Assembly: GCA_013215945.1 (NCBI GenBank)
Contig: JABSOM010000009.1
Location: 1-64,000 of the forward strand
Source: Campylobacteraceae bacterium
GTDB lineage: Bacteria; Campylobacterota; Campylobacteria; Campylobacterales; Arcobacteraceae
Reading direction: 5' to 3'
Length of the DNA stretch: 64,000 bases
Shown here: piece by piece, positions 1-7,786 of the stretch
Layout: each line of letters starts with the position of its first letter
Position numbering within the stretch: position 1 is the first letter of the stretch
The notes under the pieces: generated by a model
The model's database searches: none
What the model was told of the DNA's origin: nothing
What the model saw: only the letters and a program-made list of their open reading frames with translations
Made by a program: the position numbers and the translations under genes

Positions 1-368
1 TTAATGATAGGAATCTTTATTTCTTCGTTTCTTGCAGTTATAATCATTTGTGAGAGCAGTCTTGCATCTTCGATATCATTCTTATTTCTATTCCCAATTA
101 CTTTTGCAAAGTTTGCACTTTTTTTAGGATTTACAATAAAACAATGAAGATTTTTGCTGGCACAAAATTTTGTTAAAATAAAAGAGTAGGTACCTGTTGG
201 TTCATAAACGAAAACCAATTTAGGAAACTCTTTTTTATACAGTTTCTTTAACTTTGAGTATAAACTTTTTATTGAATTTATATTATTATCAATAACTATA
301 TCAAGATTATTGATTGGTATAAAAACATTAATTGTTGACTTACTTATGTCTAATCCGATAGAATACAT
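1..368 (-). CDS. IS110-family transposase, N-terminal part (runs off the window)
   Basis: Translating the minus strand from the ATG at 368 gives 122 codons with no stop before the window edge. The protein opens MYSIGLDISKST and contains YEPTG and NRNKNDIEDA. This is the RuvC-like DEDD domain of IS110/IS1111 transposases, with D7, E56, D98 and D101 visible. The C-terminal serine-containing Tnp domain lies outside the window. Family knowledge: these enzymes recombine DNA guided by a structured RNA encoded in a non-coding end of the element. The start is fixed by the family's typical N-terminus. Whether the element is intact cannot be judged from this half. Confidence 0.9.
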   Translation of the reverse strand, partial: MYSIGLDISKSTINVFIPINNLDIVIDNNINSIKSLYSKLKKLYKKEFPKLVFVYEPTGTYSFILTKFCASKNLHCFIVNPKKSANFAKVIGNRNKNDIEDARLLSQMIITARNEEIKIPII

Positions 369-566
369 ACTTGAACCTTTGTATTAATATAAAGAGTTCG
401 TTAGGGTAGGAGTTACTCCTACCTGATAATGTGTTACACCAAATTTAGACTTATAAAATTCGAACTAGATATTATCTGTTCTTGTTGCCACTCAAATTTA
501 AAGTATAACTATCTAACTCGCTATCAAGCTAGTTATTTCTATAACCGCTTTAGTTTCATACCAATA
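369..566 (-). ncRNA. Putative IS110 non-coding end with possible bridge RNA
   Basis: About 200 nt upstream of the transposase start carry no ORF. They hold a 9-bp inverted repeat with a single central base (405-423), an imperfect stem-loop at about 514-535 (arms near AACTCGC/AACTAGC) and a short one at about 532-545. The stretch ends where a dispersed repeat (567-633) begins, which suggests the outer limit of the IS. IS110-group elements encode their bridge RNA in this position, reading toward the transposase. The assignment is positional inference; no guide loops were matched to a target. Confidence 0.4.
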
Positions 567-633
567 TATTATCTTTCAAACTCTATGCAAATATACTAAC
601 ATATTCACATAATCTCATTATATAAGTTTCATA
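567..633 (+). repeat. Dispersed repeat E, copy 1
   Basis: This AT-rich stretch reappears as its reverse complement at 5905-5966. The core, roughly 27 bp around tgcaaatatactaacatat, is almost identical in both copies, and the flanks match at lower identity. It sits between the IS110 non-coding end and repeat A copy 1. Confidence 0.7.
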
Positions 634-634
634 T

Positions 635-758
635 CCTAGCTAACAAATAAAAAATTTAGGTACCCGAAGGGCTTTATCATTTCGTCAGTTGCTTTCTTGT
701 TTCTTCTTTTCAAGAAAAGAAGAAAAAAAAGCGCAAAGGTACTTTGTATGAGCTCTTA
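635..758 (+). repeat. Direct repeat A, copy 1 (about 125 bp, hairpin-bearing)
   Basis: The segment runs from cctagctaacaaataaa to tgagctctta and is repeated in the same orientation at 6634-6763. Shared blocks include cccgaagggctttatc, cgtcagttgc, aagcgcaaagg and actttgtatgagctc. Inside is a perfect 11-bp inverted repeat (701-711 with 714-724). The stem sequence differs between the two copies but pairs perfectly in both. The pair brackets a segment of about 6 kb. Confidence 0.85.
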
Positions 759-763
759 GATAT

Positions 764-796
764 AAAAGTGGAGATTCATTCTCAGAGGTGTTTGTC
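764..796 (+). repeat. Dispersed repeat C, copy 1
   Basis: A segment of about 33 bp beginning aaaagtggagattc and containing agaggtgt. It is related to the copy at 905-937 (same strand) and to 5656-5688 and 5965-5997 (opposite strand). This is the most diverged of the four copies. Confidence 0.55.
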
Positions 797-878
797 TTAA
801 ATTTAAAAATTTGCTAATTCTGTGACGCAAACTGTGACGCAGTTTTTGTATACTTATTTTAGAACTATGTATTACAAG

Positions 879-937
879 AAAGGCGTCTGTCCTCATTTTT
901 TTAGAAAAGTAGAGATTCAACCCCAGAGGTGTAATTT
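879..937 (+). repeat. Composite repeat D-C, plus-strand copy
   Basis: A block aaaggcgtctgtcctc (D) is followed by the 33-bp C block (905-937, ending ggtgtaattt). The same two blocks occur in the same order on the minus strand at 5965-6024, so they form a long imperfect inverted repeat around the two large genes. The D block resembles the GTCAGTCC-type sequences often seen near REP-associated transposases; that link is only an impression. Confidence 0.65.
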
Positions 938-1060
938 TTAAGTTGTTTTTAACGTGGCAACTAAGGTGTAATTTAGAGCTAAACGTATAGTGAAAAAAAT
1001 GGGAAAACTTTATTATAGTTTTATCAAGTAATTTTAAATTATAAAAATAAAGGAATATTA

Positions 1061-3097
1061 ATGAATAATAAAGACATACGTAGTAATTGTATTATTTTTA
1101 AAGAACTTGAAGATCTTAGTTCAACACCTGGTTATATTCATATTCTTACTTATTTTGATTTTTTCTCAAATAGTATTTTTTATGAAGAGAGTAAAGGTTT
1201 AAATGGCTCAGATATTAGTGCTTTTGAGAATAAAGAGCTTCCTATTCGTTTTGAACTTTCTTTATTAATTGGGTTGCTTTGTAAACATGGTATTTTTGAT
1301 AGAACACATCTTACACTAGATGAATTTAGATTCTTGTCTGAAAAAACACTTGATCTTTTAAAAGAATTACATTCTTCTCAAGTTAGTTTTGATCCAAAAA
1401 AACTAAAAAAAGGAGATGCTAGTTTTCTAGAGGTTTTCGATGGAGGACTTAAAGAAAATATTTTATATGGTGGTGAATCTTTTTATGATTTTCAATATAC
1501 TGATTTTGCTCCTCTTAAATATAAAAATGATAATGACTGGTTTGTTCAGAATAAAGGTTTCTCTCTAGAAGAATTAATGAATGTAATAAATGCTCTTGGT
1601 AAAAACTATGAAGACAATGTTAACTTAATATATGAAAAAATTTCTAAATATAAAAATGTTGATGAGGGTGTGTTAGCTATTTTTAATGATTTGTCTTCAC
1701 ATATTCTTAATCTTGAAGTGATATCAACAAATAGTGATGTTAATTATAATATTGTAAAAAATGTACTTAATGCATTTTCATATGATTTTTCTACTTTTAA
1801 TAGTACATTTACAAGTGATGCAGATTTTAATATGGTTAATGCTTATCCTATCTTTAGGGTTGATGATAATTATATTTTGTTAATTCGAACTAGTTTATAT
1901 GAAGCATTATATGAAACACCATTTTTTTGGTTTTTAAAAGATAAAAAATATAGAAATAAAGCATCTGAAAATAGAGGTGAATTCACAGAACAATTTTCTA
2001 AGGAGTGTTTAGAAAAAGTATTTGGAAATGATAACGTTTATTTAAATGTAAATATCATGGATTATAAAAAAGTAAAAGGAAAAGAACTTGTTGGAGAGAT
2101 AGATGTATTAGTAACTTTTGGGAATAAAGCCATCATATTGCAAGCAAAATCAAAGAAATTAACCATTGAATCACGAAAAGGAAATTTATTATCTGTTAAT
2201 AAGGATTTCAAAAATGCAATTCAAGATTCTTATAATCAAGGGTACAGTTGTTCTGAGCTTATTTTGAATAAAAAACTTAAATTGATTATGGAAGACGAAA
2301 AGGAATTAAAGATTAACAGAAATTTTGATGAAATCTTTATTTTTTGTGTTCTATCGGATCATTATCCTTCTTTATCATTACAGGTAAAAGAATTGCTTAA
2401 GTATGAAACAACAGATATTATTCAAGAACCTTTTGTAATGGATGTCTTTTTATTAGATGTTATGACGGAGATGCTTTCTACTCCACTTTATTTTTTAGAT
2501 TATATTAAAAAAAGAGCATTAAGTTTTAATACAATGATTGCTCAAAATGAATTGATTATATTAGGATATCATCTAAGTATGAATTTAAACCCTCAGCAAG
2601 AATTTACTGCGATAACACTTACGGATGATATTGCCTCTTGTTTAGATGCGTCAATGATTGTTAGAAGAAAAGGGCATGAGGGAGTAAGTACTCCAAGTGG
2701 AATCTTAACAAAGTTTAAAGATACATTTATTGGAGATTATATTGATTCTATTTCAAGAAAAGAAGATATAGAAACTATAAAAATGGGTTTATTATTTTTA
2801 TCTCTTAGCGAAGATACTATGAAACAAATTAATGAAAAAGTTGATTATATTATTATGCGAAATGCACAAGATTTAAAAAGTCACAGTATTACTTTATGTT
2901 TTACGTCAGGAATATCTGCTGGAATAATTTTTTATACAAATCATATTGATTTTATTTACGCGAAAAGAAATTTTAGAAAATCTTTTGAAGTTATGATAAT
3001 GAAACAGGATTTAGATGATAATTATGCACTTTATATTGATTCTAATAATAGAAGAGTTATTGATATTAAAACACATAAAAAAGGATTATTTAGTTGA
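1061..3097 (+). CDS. Large protein with PD-(D/E)XK nuclease core, candidate defence effector
   Basis: I do not recognise the full-length family. About residues 300-370 hold a PD-(D/E)XK-type nuclease core: E307 in GEFTEQ, D348 in GEIDVLV, then Q361-A-K363 in ILQAKSK. The D-x12-Q-x-K spacing fits NERD/Mrr-like nucleases. The first 300 and last 300 residues are predicted soluble and show no motif I can name. The ATG at 1061 follows AAAGGA by 7 nt, a good ribosome site. No partner methylase is adjacent, so a classical restriction-modification pair is unlikely. It lies with the HEPN-like gene inside a repeat-bracketed island. Defence function is inferred. Confidence 0.7.
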   Translation: MNNKDIRSNCIIFKELEDLSSTPGYIHILTYFDFFSNSIFYEESKGLNGSDISAFENKELPIRFELSLLIGLLCKHGIFDRTHLTLDEFRFLSEKTLDLLKELHSSQVSFDPKKLKKGDASFLEVFDGGLKENILYGGESFYDFQYTDFAPLKYKNDNDWFVQNKGFSLEELMNVINALGKNYEDNVNLIYEKISKYKNVDEGVLAIFNDLSSHILNLEVISTNSDVNYNIVKNVLNAFSYDFSTFNSTFTSDADFNMVNAYPIFRVDDNYILLIRTSLYEALYETPFFWFLKDKKYRNKASENRGEFTEQFSKECLEKVFGNDNVYLNVNIMDYKKVKGKELVGEIDVLVTFGNKAIILQAKSKKLTIESRKGNLLSVNKDFKNAIQDSYNQGYSCSELILNKKLKLIMEDEKELKINRNFDEIFIFCVLSDHYPSLSLQVKELLKYETTDIIQEPFVMDVFLLDVMTEMLSTPLYFLDYIKKRALSFNTMIAQNELIILGYHLSMNLNPQQEFTAITLTDDIASCLDASMIVRRKGHEGVSTPSGILTKFKDTFIGDYIDSISRKEDIETIKMGLLFLSLSEDTMKQINEKVDYIIMRNAQDLKSHSITLCFTSGISAGIIFYTNHIDFIYAKRNFRKSFEVMIMKQDLDDNYALYIDSNNRRVIDIKTHKKGLFS

Positions 3098-3367
3098 TAT
3101 TAAAATAATTCATTTTAATAAAGAAGGAATAAATTAGAATACAAAAGCTTTAGGAGAAAGGGGACATACCCTATTAATTTCAGATACCCTTTATTGTGTA
3201 TACATGGGCTTTTTTTATTCATTATCCCCGCTTTATCCTTTATCTCTACTTCTTAAATTCCATTTTTTTAAGTATTGTATGACTATAATTAACTATTAAA
3301 AAATTAGTACCATCTCAATATTATGGAACTTGCAAATTAAATATTTATTTACATAATAAGGCTAAAA
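3098..3367. other. Intergenic gap of 270 bp
   Basis: No ORF of note. A sequence ggagaaaggggacatacccta near 3151-3172 looks like a degenerate D-type repeat on the minus strand. The gap is long enough for the downstream gene to have its own promoter. No clear -35/-10 pair was found. Confidence 0.4.
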
Positions 3368-5695
3368 TTGCAAAAAATCACATATACAGTTCACTCAGTA
3401 ATTGCCATAAAAAACCTTGTGTCAGTTAAATTTACTAGTTATTTAGCAAGAGTTTTATCTAGAATACTTATTGTTAGAATAGATGATTTTATTAATCTTA
3501 CTAGAAGATACAATAATGCAAATACAACAAATTCTATATTAAAAAAGAAAATTAAAAATCAACTTTTTGCCCTAAGTGAACTATATGAGGAATATTTAAG
3601 GGAGCAACGCCATAAATTTAGTGCTCATTTTCAAGATAAAAACCTTCATGAAAGAATTGAATTATGGGGAGAAATTAACGAAAATAAAATTTCATTTTTT
3701 TGCCAACAAATAATAGATATTTATAAACTTTTTGAATCTAATTCAGAATATGTTCCAATTAACGATTCAACACTTTTGTTGTCAAATGAAAAAAAAGAGA
3801 AAATCGAAAGACTATCTAAGGAAGAAGATAATTTAGAAAAGGTTAAATCTAGTGCTGACGTTTTATCCATGACTAGACCAAATATGACAAGTTCTATTGT
3901 CTTTCATCCTGTTCCAGAAAAAATGAAAGTGCTTAATACTATTTCTATGTTTTATGATTTTTTGCGAAAATTGTATGATATATTAAAAGATAATCCACTT
4001 TACGAAAAAATATTAAAAGCACAGATGATTACTGACTTAGTTAGTTTTAAAGATAATTTGATTCATAAGAGTGGGTCGCAGGATATAGGACTAAGTTATT
4101 TAATAGAGCAAGATATAGCCCCATATAAAAAGATTTTATCATACGAAAAAAACAAGCCTTCTTGTTATTCACCTTTTTCTAAATGGTTACCGCGCAAATA
4201 TATTCCAAGTACAGTCTACAAGGATGGATTAAAGGTTATATATTCATTTACAAGTAAAATCAATGACGATATATTTAATACTAGTATTAATATACGAAAT
4301 AAGATTGGAGCGCATATTGATCACACGTTATCATTTAATAATTTAGTAAATCTTTTGAACTCATTAACAATTTGTGAGATTGATGAATTGCGTAAATTAC
4401 TTATTAATCTTTGGTTAGAAGTTGGGAATTGTCACATATCATTATCTATTCAGACTCATAAGCCACTTGAACTCAAAGGGGTACTTGGATTGGTCAATAA
4501 CCATAGAGAAAGTTTCTACGAAAATAAAATAGAAAAAATAATAATCCCAACTCCTAAAACTTTTTCTTCAACTAAAGAAGCTTTTGATTTAATTCTTAAA
4601 ACGTGGGGAAAAGATGAAGATGCTATAAATTTTTTTAATCAAGGTTTTATAAAATCAAAAATGAATGTATCTATAGAACTTGAAAATCATTATAAATATA
4701 CATTTACTGATTCTGGTATCTTGCTTATGAAAAAACTTACCTCTTCTTGCGATTTAAAAGTTAAACGTTTTCTTTTAAACTATATTTCTGTGCATGGTCA
4801 AACCATTGGTGCTCAATGTAATGGAATACTTTTATTTAGTATTGGGGTGAACAAAGAATCTTTATTAAGCGAGCATATATATCTTTTGGGAGAAACTGGG
4901 GATATAGAATGCGATGAAATTTTTGAACAATTAAAATTTTTTGCTGTTCAAGAAAATATAACCGCTATTGATTCTTTCATTGCACTTTTAAAAATTGACT
5001 TAAGATATCGTGGCTTGCATTATGCCAATAATAGACAAATCGAACCAATTGAAACAAAATTTGCAATTGAATTGAAGAAGCTTTTGCAAGATTTGACTAA
5101 ATCTATGGGTATTATAGTATCTACACTTATGCAATCAGAAATTTATTTCGGCAAATATACTTATGCCAATAGATATTCGGATGCTATTTATGTAAATTTT
5201 TTGAATGAGCTTGTTTATGAAAATTTCACTAAAATAAATAATCCTCCTCCTGAAGAAGTTTTGACCAATATTAAATATAGTCATGAAAATAAAGTTTTCA
5301 CATTTACTTTAAATACACTTGAACAATATTTAAAAAATGAAGACTTGACAGAATTTATTCATTCTTTGATAATCAATGGAAATCTTGTACTTAATTACAA
5401 AGAGACGGTTTTTATGGAGCATCTAGCATACTCTTATTTTGCGCTTGACAAAACAGAAAAGTCCATTGAAGTTTATGAAGAACTTATCAGACGAGAATCT
5501 TCAAATGTCAATTTTTATATAAAGAAACTAGAATATATTTGTGAAATGAAAAATTTAGAACTTTTTGATATAGAATTGCGAAAAATGTATAAGTATTTTA
5601 ATCTAAAAGAGAGTGAGAAAGAAAAGATTAACAGCATTAGAGAGGAATTAATTGAAAATTACACCCCAGGCGTAGGAAATCCACTTTTAATTTGA
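3368..5695 (+). CDS. Large protein with two HEPN-like R-x5-H motifs and helical C-terminus
   Basis: The family is not recognised. Two HEPN-ribonuclease-like motifs are present: R81-HKFSA-H87 and R310-NKIGA-H316, each in a helical context. Together they could form two HEPN units, as in abortive-infection or toxin RNases. Residues about 690-750 look like TPR-type helical pairs. The gene starts at TTG (3368), supported by AAGG 7 nt upstream; the next in-frame ATG would remove the first HEPN motif. The last 13 residues (ending NPLLI) are encoded by repeat C at 5656-5688, so the C-terminus may have been acquired from the repeat. RNase activity is inferred from motifs only. Confidence 0.65.
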   Translation: MQKITYTVHSVIAIKNLVSVKFTSYLARVLSRILIVRIDDFINLTRRYNNANTTNSILKKKIKNQLFALSELYEEYLREQRHKFSAHFQDKNLHERIELWGEINENKISFFCQQIIDIYKLFESNSEYVPINDSTLLLSNEKKEKIERLSKEEDNLEKVKSSADVLSMTRPNMTSSIVFHPVPEKMKVLNTISMFYDFLRKLYDILKDNPLYEKILKAQMITDLVSFKDNLIHKSGSQDIGLSYLIEQDIAPYKKILSYEKNKPSCYSPFSKWLPRKYIPSTVYKDGLKVIYSFTSKINDDIFNTSINIRNKIGAHIDHTLSFNNLVNLLNSLTICEIDELRKLLINLWLEVGNCHISLSIQTHKPLELKGVLGLVNNHRESFYENKIEKIIIPTPKTFSSTKEAFDLILKTWGKDEDAINFFNQGFIKSKMNVSIELENHYKYTFTDSGILLMKKLTSSCDLKVKRFLLNYISVHGQTIGAQCNGILLFSIGVNKESLLSEHIYLLGETGDIECDEIFEQLKFFAVQENITAIDSFIALLKIDLRYRGLHYANNRQIEPIETKFAIELKKLLQDLTKSMGIIVSTLMQSEIYFGKYTYANRYSDAIYVNFLNELVYENFTKINNPPPEEVLTNIKYSHENKVFTFTLNTLEQYLKNEDLTEFIHSLIINGNLVLNYKETVFMEHLAYSYFALDKTEKSIEVYEELIRRESSNVNFYIKKLEYICEMKNLELFDIELRKMYKYFNLKESEKEKINSIREELIENYTPGVGNPLLI
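5656..5688 (-). repeat. Dispersed repeat C, copy 3
   Basis: A 33-bp segment overlapping the 3' end of the HEPN-like gene. It differs from the copy at 5965-5997 at 3 positions. Its reverse complement aligns without gaps to 905-937 with about 25 of 33 positions identical. Confidence 0.75.
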
Positions 5696-5767
5696 GATTA
5701 TATCCCTCGTATAATAAAATATAGCAATAAGCTATAATAATTAGAAGAGTCAATTTTACTATATTAA

Positions 5768-5787
5768 AAAAGGTGTCAGTCCTTACC
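5768..5787 (+). repeat. D-type repeat block
   Basis: The sequence aaaggtgtcagtccttacc resembles the D block at 879-894. It lies just upstream of repeat B copy 1. Confidence 0.4.
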
Positions 5788-5802
5788 TAAAAATATTTAA
5801 GT

Positions 5803-5906
5803 ACATTAAAGCTACTTTTCCAATATAAACAACATTCCCAACGGCTCTTCCCCTGACTTTGATAAAACTAAATATTTTTATTTTTTAACGGAAAAAGGTG
5901 AAAACT
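5803..5906 (+). repeat. Direct repeat B, copy 1 (about 105 bp)
   Basis: The segment runs from acattaaagctac to aaggtgaaaact, with shared blocks acattcccaacggctctt, cctgactttga and cggaaaaaggtgaaaact. It is repeated in the same orientation at 6471-6583. The pair encloses the small membrane-protein gene. Confidence 0.85.
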
Positions 5907-5966
5907 CGTATAATAGAATTATGTAAATATGTTAGTATATTTGCATGGAGTTCAAAACGATAATAA
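5905..5966 (-). repeat. Dispersed repeat E, copy 2 (inverted)
   Basis: The reverse complement matches 567-633, with a near-identical core around gcaaatatactaacatatt. With copy 1 it forms an inverted pair enclosing both large genes. Confidence 0.7.
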
Positions 5967-6024
5967 ATTACACCCCAAGGGGAGGAAATCCACTTTTAAA
6001 GATAAAGAGGACAGTTGCCACCTT
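5965..6024 (-). repeat. Composite repeat D-C, minus-strand copy
   Basis: Read on the minus strand, a D block (containing ctgtcctc, about 6007-6024) precedes the C block (5965-5997). This is the same order as the plus-strand composite at 879-937. Confidence 0.65.
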
Positions 6025-6118
6025 AAAAAATTTTGATTTTTTGACTAATTTAATTTTAAAGTTACCTGTCTACATTAATATAAAAGTAAATATATTTAAT
6101 TCCACAAGGATAATTATT

Positions 6119-6406
6119 ATGTGCATACCTCCATTGATTAGATATTATATGATGAATTTTATGGCGTTTAGTTCATTTTTTCTTATTATGTTTAACTTTA
6201 TAAAAATTACAAATTATGATCCAATAATTATTTTGATTAGTTATGGTCTACTTTACTATTTTTTTAATAGATGCCAAAGGTGTAATCATATAGTAGGGAC
6301 TACAAAAGATGGAATAGTTTTTCCACAAACGAAAAATAATTGTAATAAATGTGGAGCAAACCTTATAAAATGCAATATTACAAAAAAAAATAGTAGACGC
6401 AAATAG
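6119..6406 (+). CDS. Small membrane protein with C-terminal zinc ribbon
   Basis: A 95-residue protein with two hydrophobic segments (about residues 12-30 and 35-50), followed by a four-cysteine module: CQRC, then CNKC about 25 residues later. This resembles a zinc ribbon on the cytoplasmic side. The frame is open from 5945, but the first 58 codons there come from repeats E, C and D. I therefore start at the ATG at 6119, which has AAGGA 8 nt upstream. No function can be named. It sits between the two copies of direct repeat B. Confidence 0.6.
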   Translation: MCIPPLIRYYMMNFMAFSSFFLIMFNFIKITNYDPIIILISYGLLYYFFNRCQRCNHIVGTTKDGIVFPQTKNNCNKCGANLIKCNITKKNSRRK

Positions 6407-6470
6407 TAACGACATAAAAATAATGATTTATGTGTTACTGGTACTTGTTCCATTTCTTAATTTACAAATA

Positions 6471-6583
6471 TATTAAAGCTACTTTATCTTCTTTTCTAAA
6501 ATAAATCCACATTCCCAACGGCTCTTCTCCTGACTTTGAGAAAGCTAAATGTTTTTATTTTTTAGCGGAAAAAGGTGAAAACT
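6471..6583 (+). repeat. Direct repeat B, copy 2
   Basis: Second copy of the repeat at 5803-5906. It is followed by a short hairpin gtgctctttagcac (about 6600-6613) and then repeat A copy 2, so B2 and A2 are adjacent. Confidence 0.85.
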
Positions 6584-6633
6584 GTTAGAGCGTCAGAAAT
6601 GTGCTCTTTAGCACGTTTTAGCGAGTTTTTGAA

Positions 6634-6763
6634 CCTAGCTAACAAATAAAAATATTTAGGCACCCGAAGGGCTTTATCAACTCGTCAGTTGCTTCTTTTT
6701 GTTTCTTTTTCTGACAATTAAGAAAAAGAAAAAAGCGCAAAGGCTACTTTGTATGAGCTCTTA
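6634..6763 (+). repeat. Direct repeat A, copy 2
   Basis: Same orientation as 635-758. Its 11-bp stem (6702-6712 with 6721-6731) has a different sequence from copy 1 but is perfectly paired. It lies about 90 bp beyond the 3' end of rnpB. Confidence 0.85.
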
Positions 6764-6849
6764 AAAAAATGATTTACTATTGAAAGGTGTTATTAACCGA
6801 TTAGAAATATTTATATTTTTTAAATTGGATTGAAAAATGAGGAGATATT

Positions 6850-7178
6850 GATTAGGCACGGCGTAAGCCGCGTTTTGTCGTGGATAATAATTTGTCTAGT
6901 TGTTAAATTACTTAAACAATCTTGCGAAGAGCATAAAACGTGAAGTTAAATACCATCTCTTCTTGCTGCTGGTTGGGTTTACATAACTGTTAAAATTACT
7001 TAAAACATTGGTGGGCTCTTACCCCACCGTTTCACCCTTACCAAGATAAATCTTGGCGGTCTACTTTCTGTTGCACTGTCCCTTGGGTTACCCCAGCCAT
7101 TCTTTAAATGGAACCATACTTCACTGCAGCCCGGACTTTCCTCTTGAAGCTAATCAAGCTATTATCTGCCGTACCTAA
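6850..7178 (-). ncRNA. rnpB: RNase P RNA
   Basis: The minus strand shows the conserved bacterial type A RNase P core: GAGGAAAGTCCGGGC near the 5' end, then ACAGAAAGTAGACCGCC, GGTAAGGGTGAAACGGTG, GGTAAGAGCCCACC, and GCAGCAAGAAGAGATGG. The ends are set by a perfect 10-bp P1 helix: the 5' strand at 7168-7177 pairs with the 3' strand at 6853-6862. The RNA processes tRNA 5' ends with the RnpA protein, which is not in this window. It lies just downstream of lolA on the same strand. Confidence 0.95.
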
Positions 7179-7201
7179 AAACGAAGTATAACAAAATTAA
7201 C

Positions 7202-7729
7202 TTATTTTCTAATAATATCGTAATAAGAAGGGGCAACAAATTTGAAAATACTTTCATTTATCTCTTCATTGTAGACAGAATTAAACAATTCAATGCTTAC
7301 CTTATTGTCTAGTTCGTCTTTATAGATAATTTTATCAATTTTATTATTCTTAATTAAAAAAGTATATTTAACCTCATTAATATTTGCTTCATATTTTTCA
7401 TTTGATATTTTTTTAGCACTTTTTAGAAGTGCCAGTAAATTTACTTCTGCATTAAGGGTGGTGAAAATAGCTTGTTCTAACTCAGGTTCATCAATAATAA
7501 CCATAGTATTAATTAAAAAAACATTCTTAATGATGGGTTCTTCGTACTTCCAAAGAATTCTTGAGGGTTCTTTTATAAAAAGTTTTCCACTGTAAATGAT
7601 GCGTTGATCGGCATTATTTATAATTGTTTGTTTAAAATCCGCTTGAATTGATTTCAAATTTTTAAATTCTAGGGCCTGTAATGAGCTAATAATTACAAAA
7701 ACATTGATAATAAGTACTTTATAAAACAT
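7202..7729 (-). CDS. lolA: LolA, periplasmic lipoprotein carrier
   Basis: A 175-residue protein with an N-terminal signal peptide (hydrophobic residues 5-18, cleavage near QALE). It has the LolA pattern: SIQADFKQTI, SGKLFIKEPSRILWKYEEP, and a DDELDN-like strand pattern toward the C-terminus. It ferries lipoproteins from the inner membrane to the outer-membrane acceptor. It is divergent from secA with 57 bp between the starts, and a -10-like TATAAT (7762-7767 on this strand) lies in that gap. The release permease candidate is encoded just beyond secA. Confidence 0.9.
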   Translation of the reverse strand: MFYKVLIINVFVIISSLQALEFKNLKSIQADFKQTIINNADQRIIYSGKLFIKEPSRILWKYEEPIIKNVFLINTMVIIDEPELEQAIFTTLNAEVNLLALLKSAKKISNEKYEANINEVKYTFLIKNNKIDKIIYKDELDNKVSIELFNSVYNEEINESIFKFVAPSYYDIIRK

Positions 7730-7748
7730 ATTTTAACCTTTTTTGCTA

Positions 7749-7754
7749 TATAAT
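7749..7754 (+). promoter_or_regulatory. -10 element for secA in the lolA/secA divergent gap
   Basis: TATAAT at 7749-7754 lies 32 bp upstream of the secA ATG. A mirror-image TATAAT for lolA is at 7762-7767 on the minus strand. Convincing -35 boxes are not evident, as is common in this group. The secA ribosome site is AAAGGA at about 7773. Confidence 0.5.
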
Positions 7755-7786
7755 CTCTGCGATTATAACAAAAAGGAATTAATTTT

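Noticed and set aside
1061-3097. Type II restriction enzyme with a partner methylase
   Set aside because: No methyltransferase gene is adjacent, and the protein is much larger than a typical endonuclease.
5945-6118. N-terminal 58 codons of the frame running into the small membrane protein
   Set aside because: They are encoded by repeats E, C and D and lack a ribosome site; the ATG at 6119 has AAGGA at proper spacing.
635-6763. CRISPR array from the repeated units at the left end
   Set aside because: Repeats are long, few, diverged, mixed in orientation and not regularly spaced; no cas genes are present.
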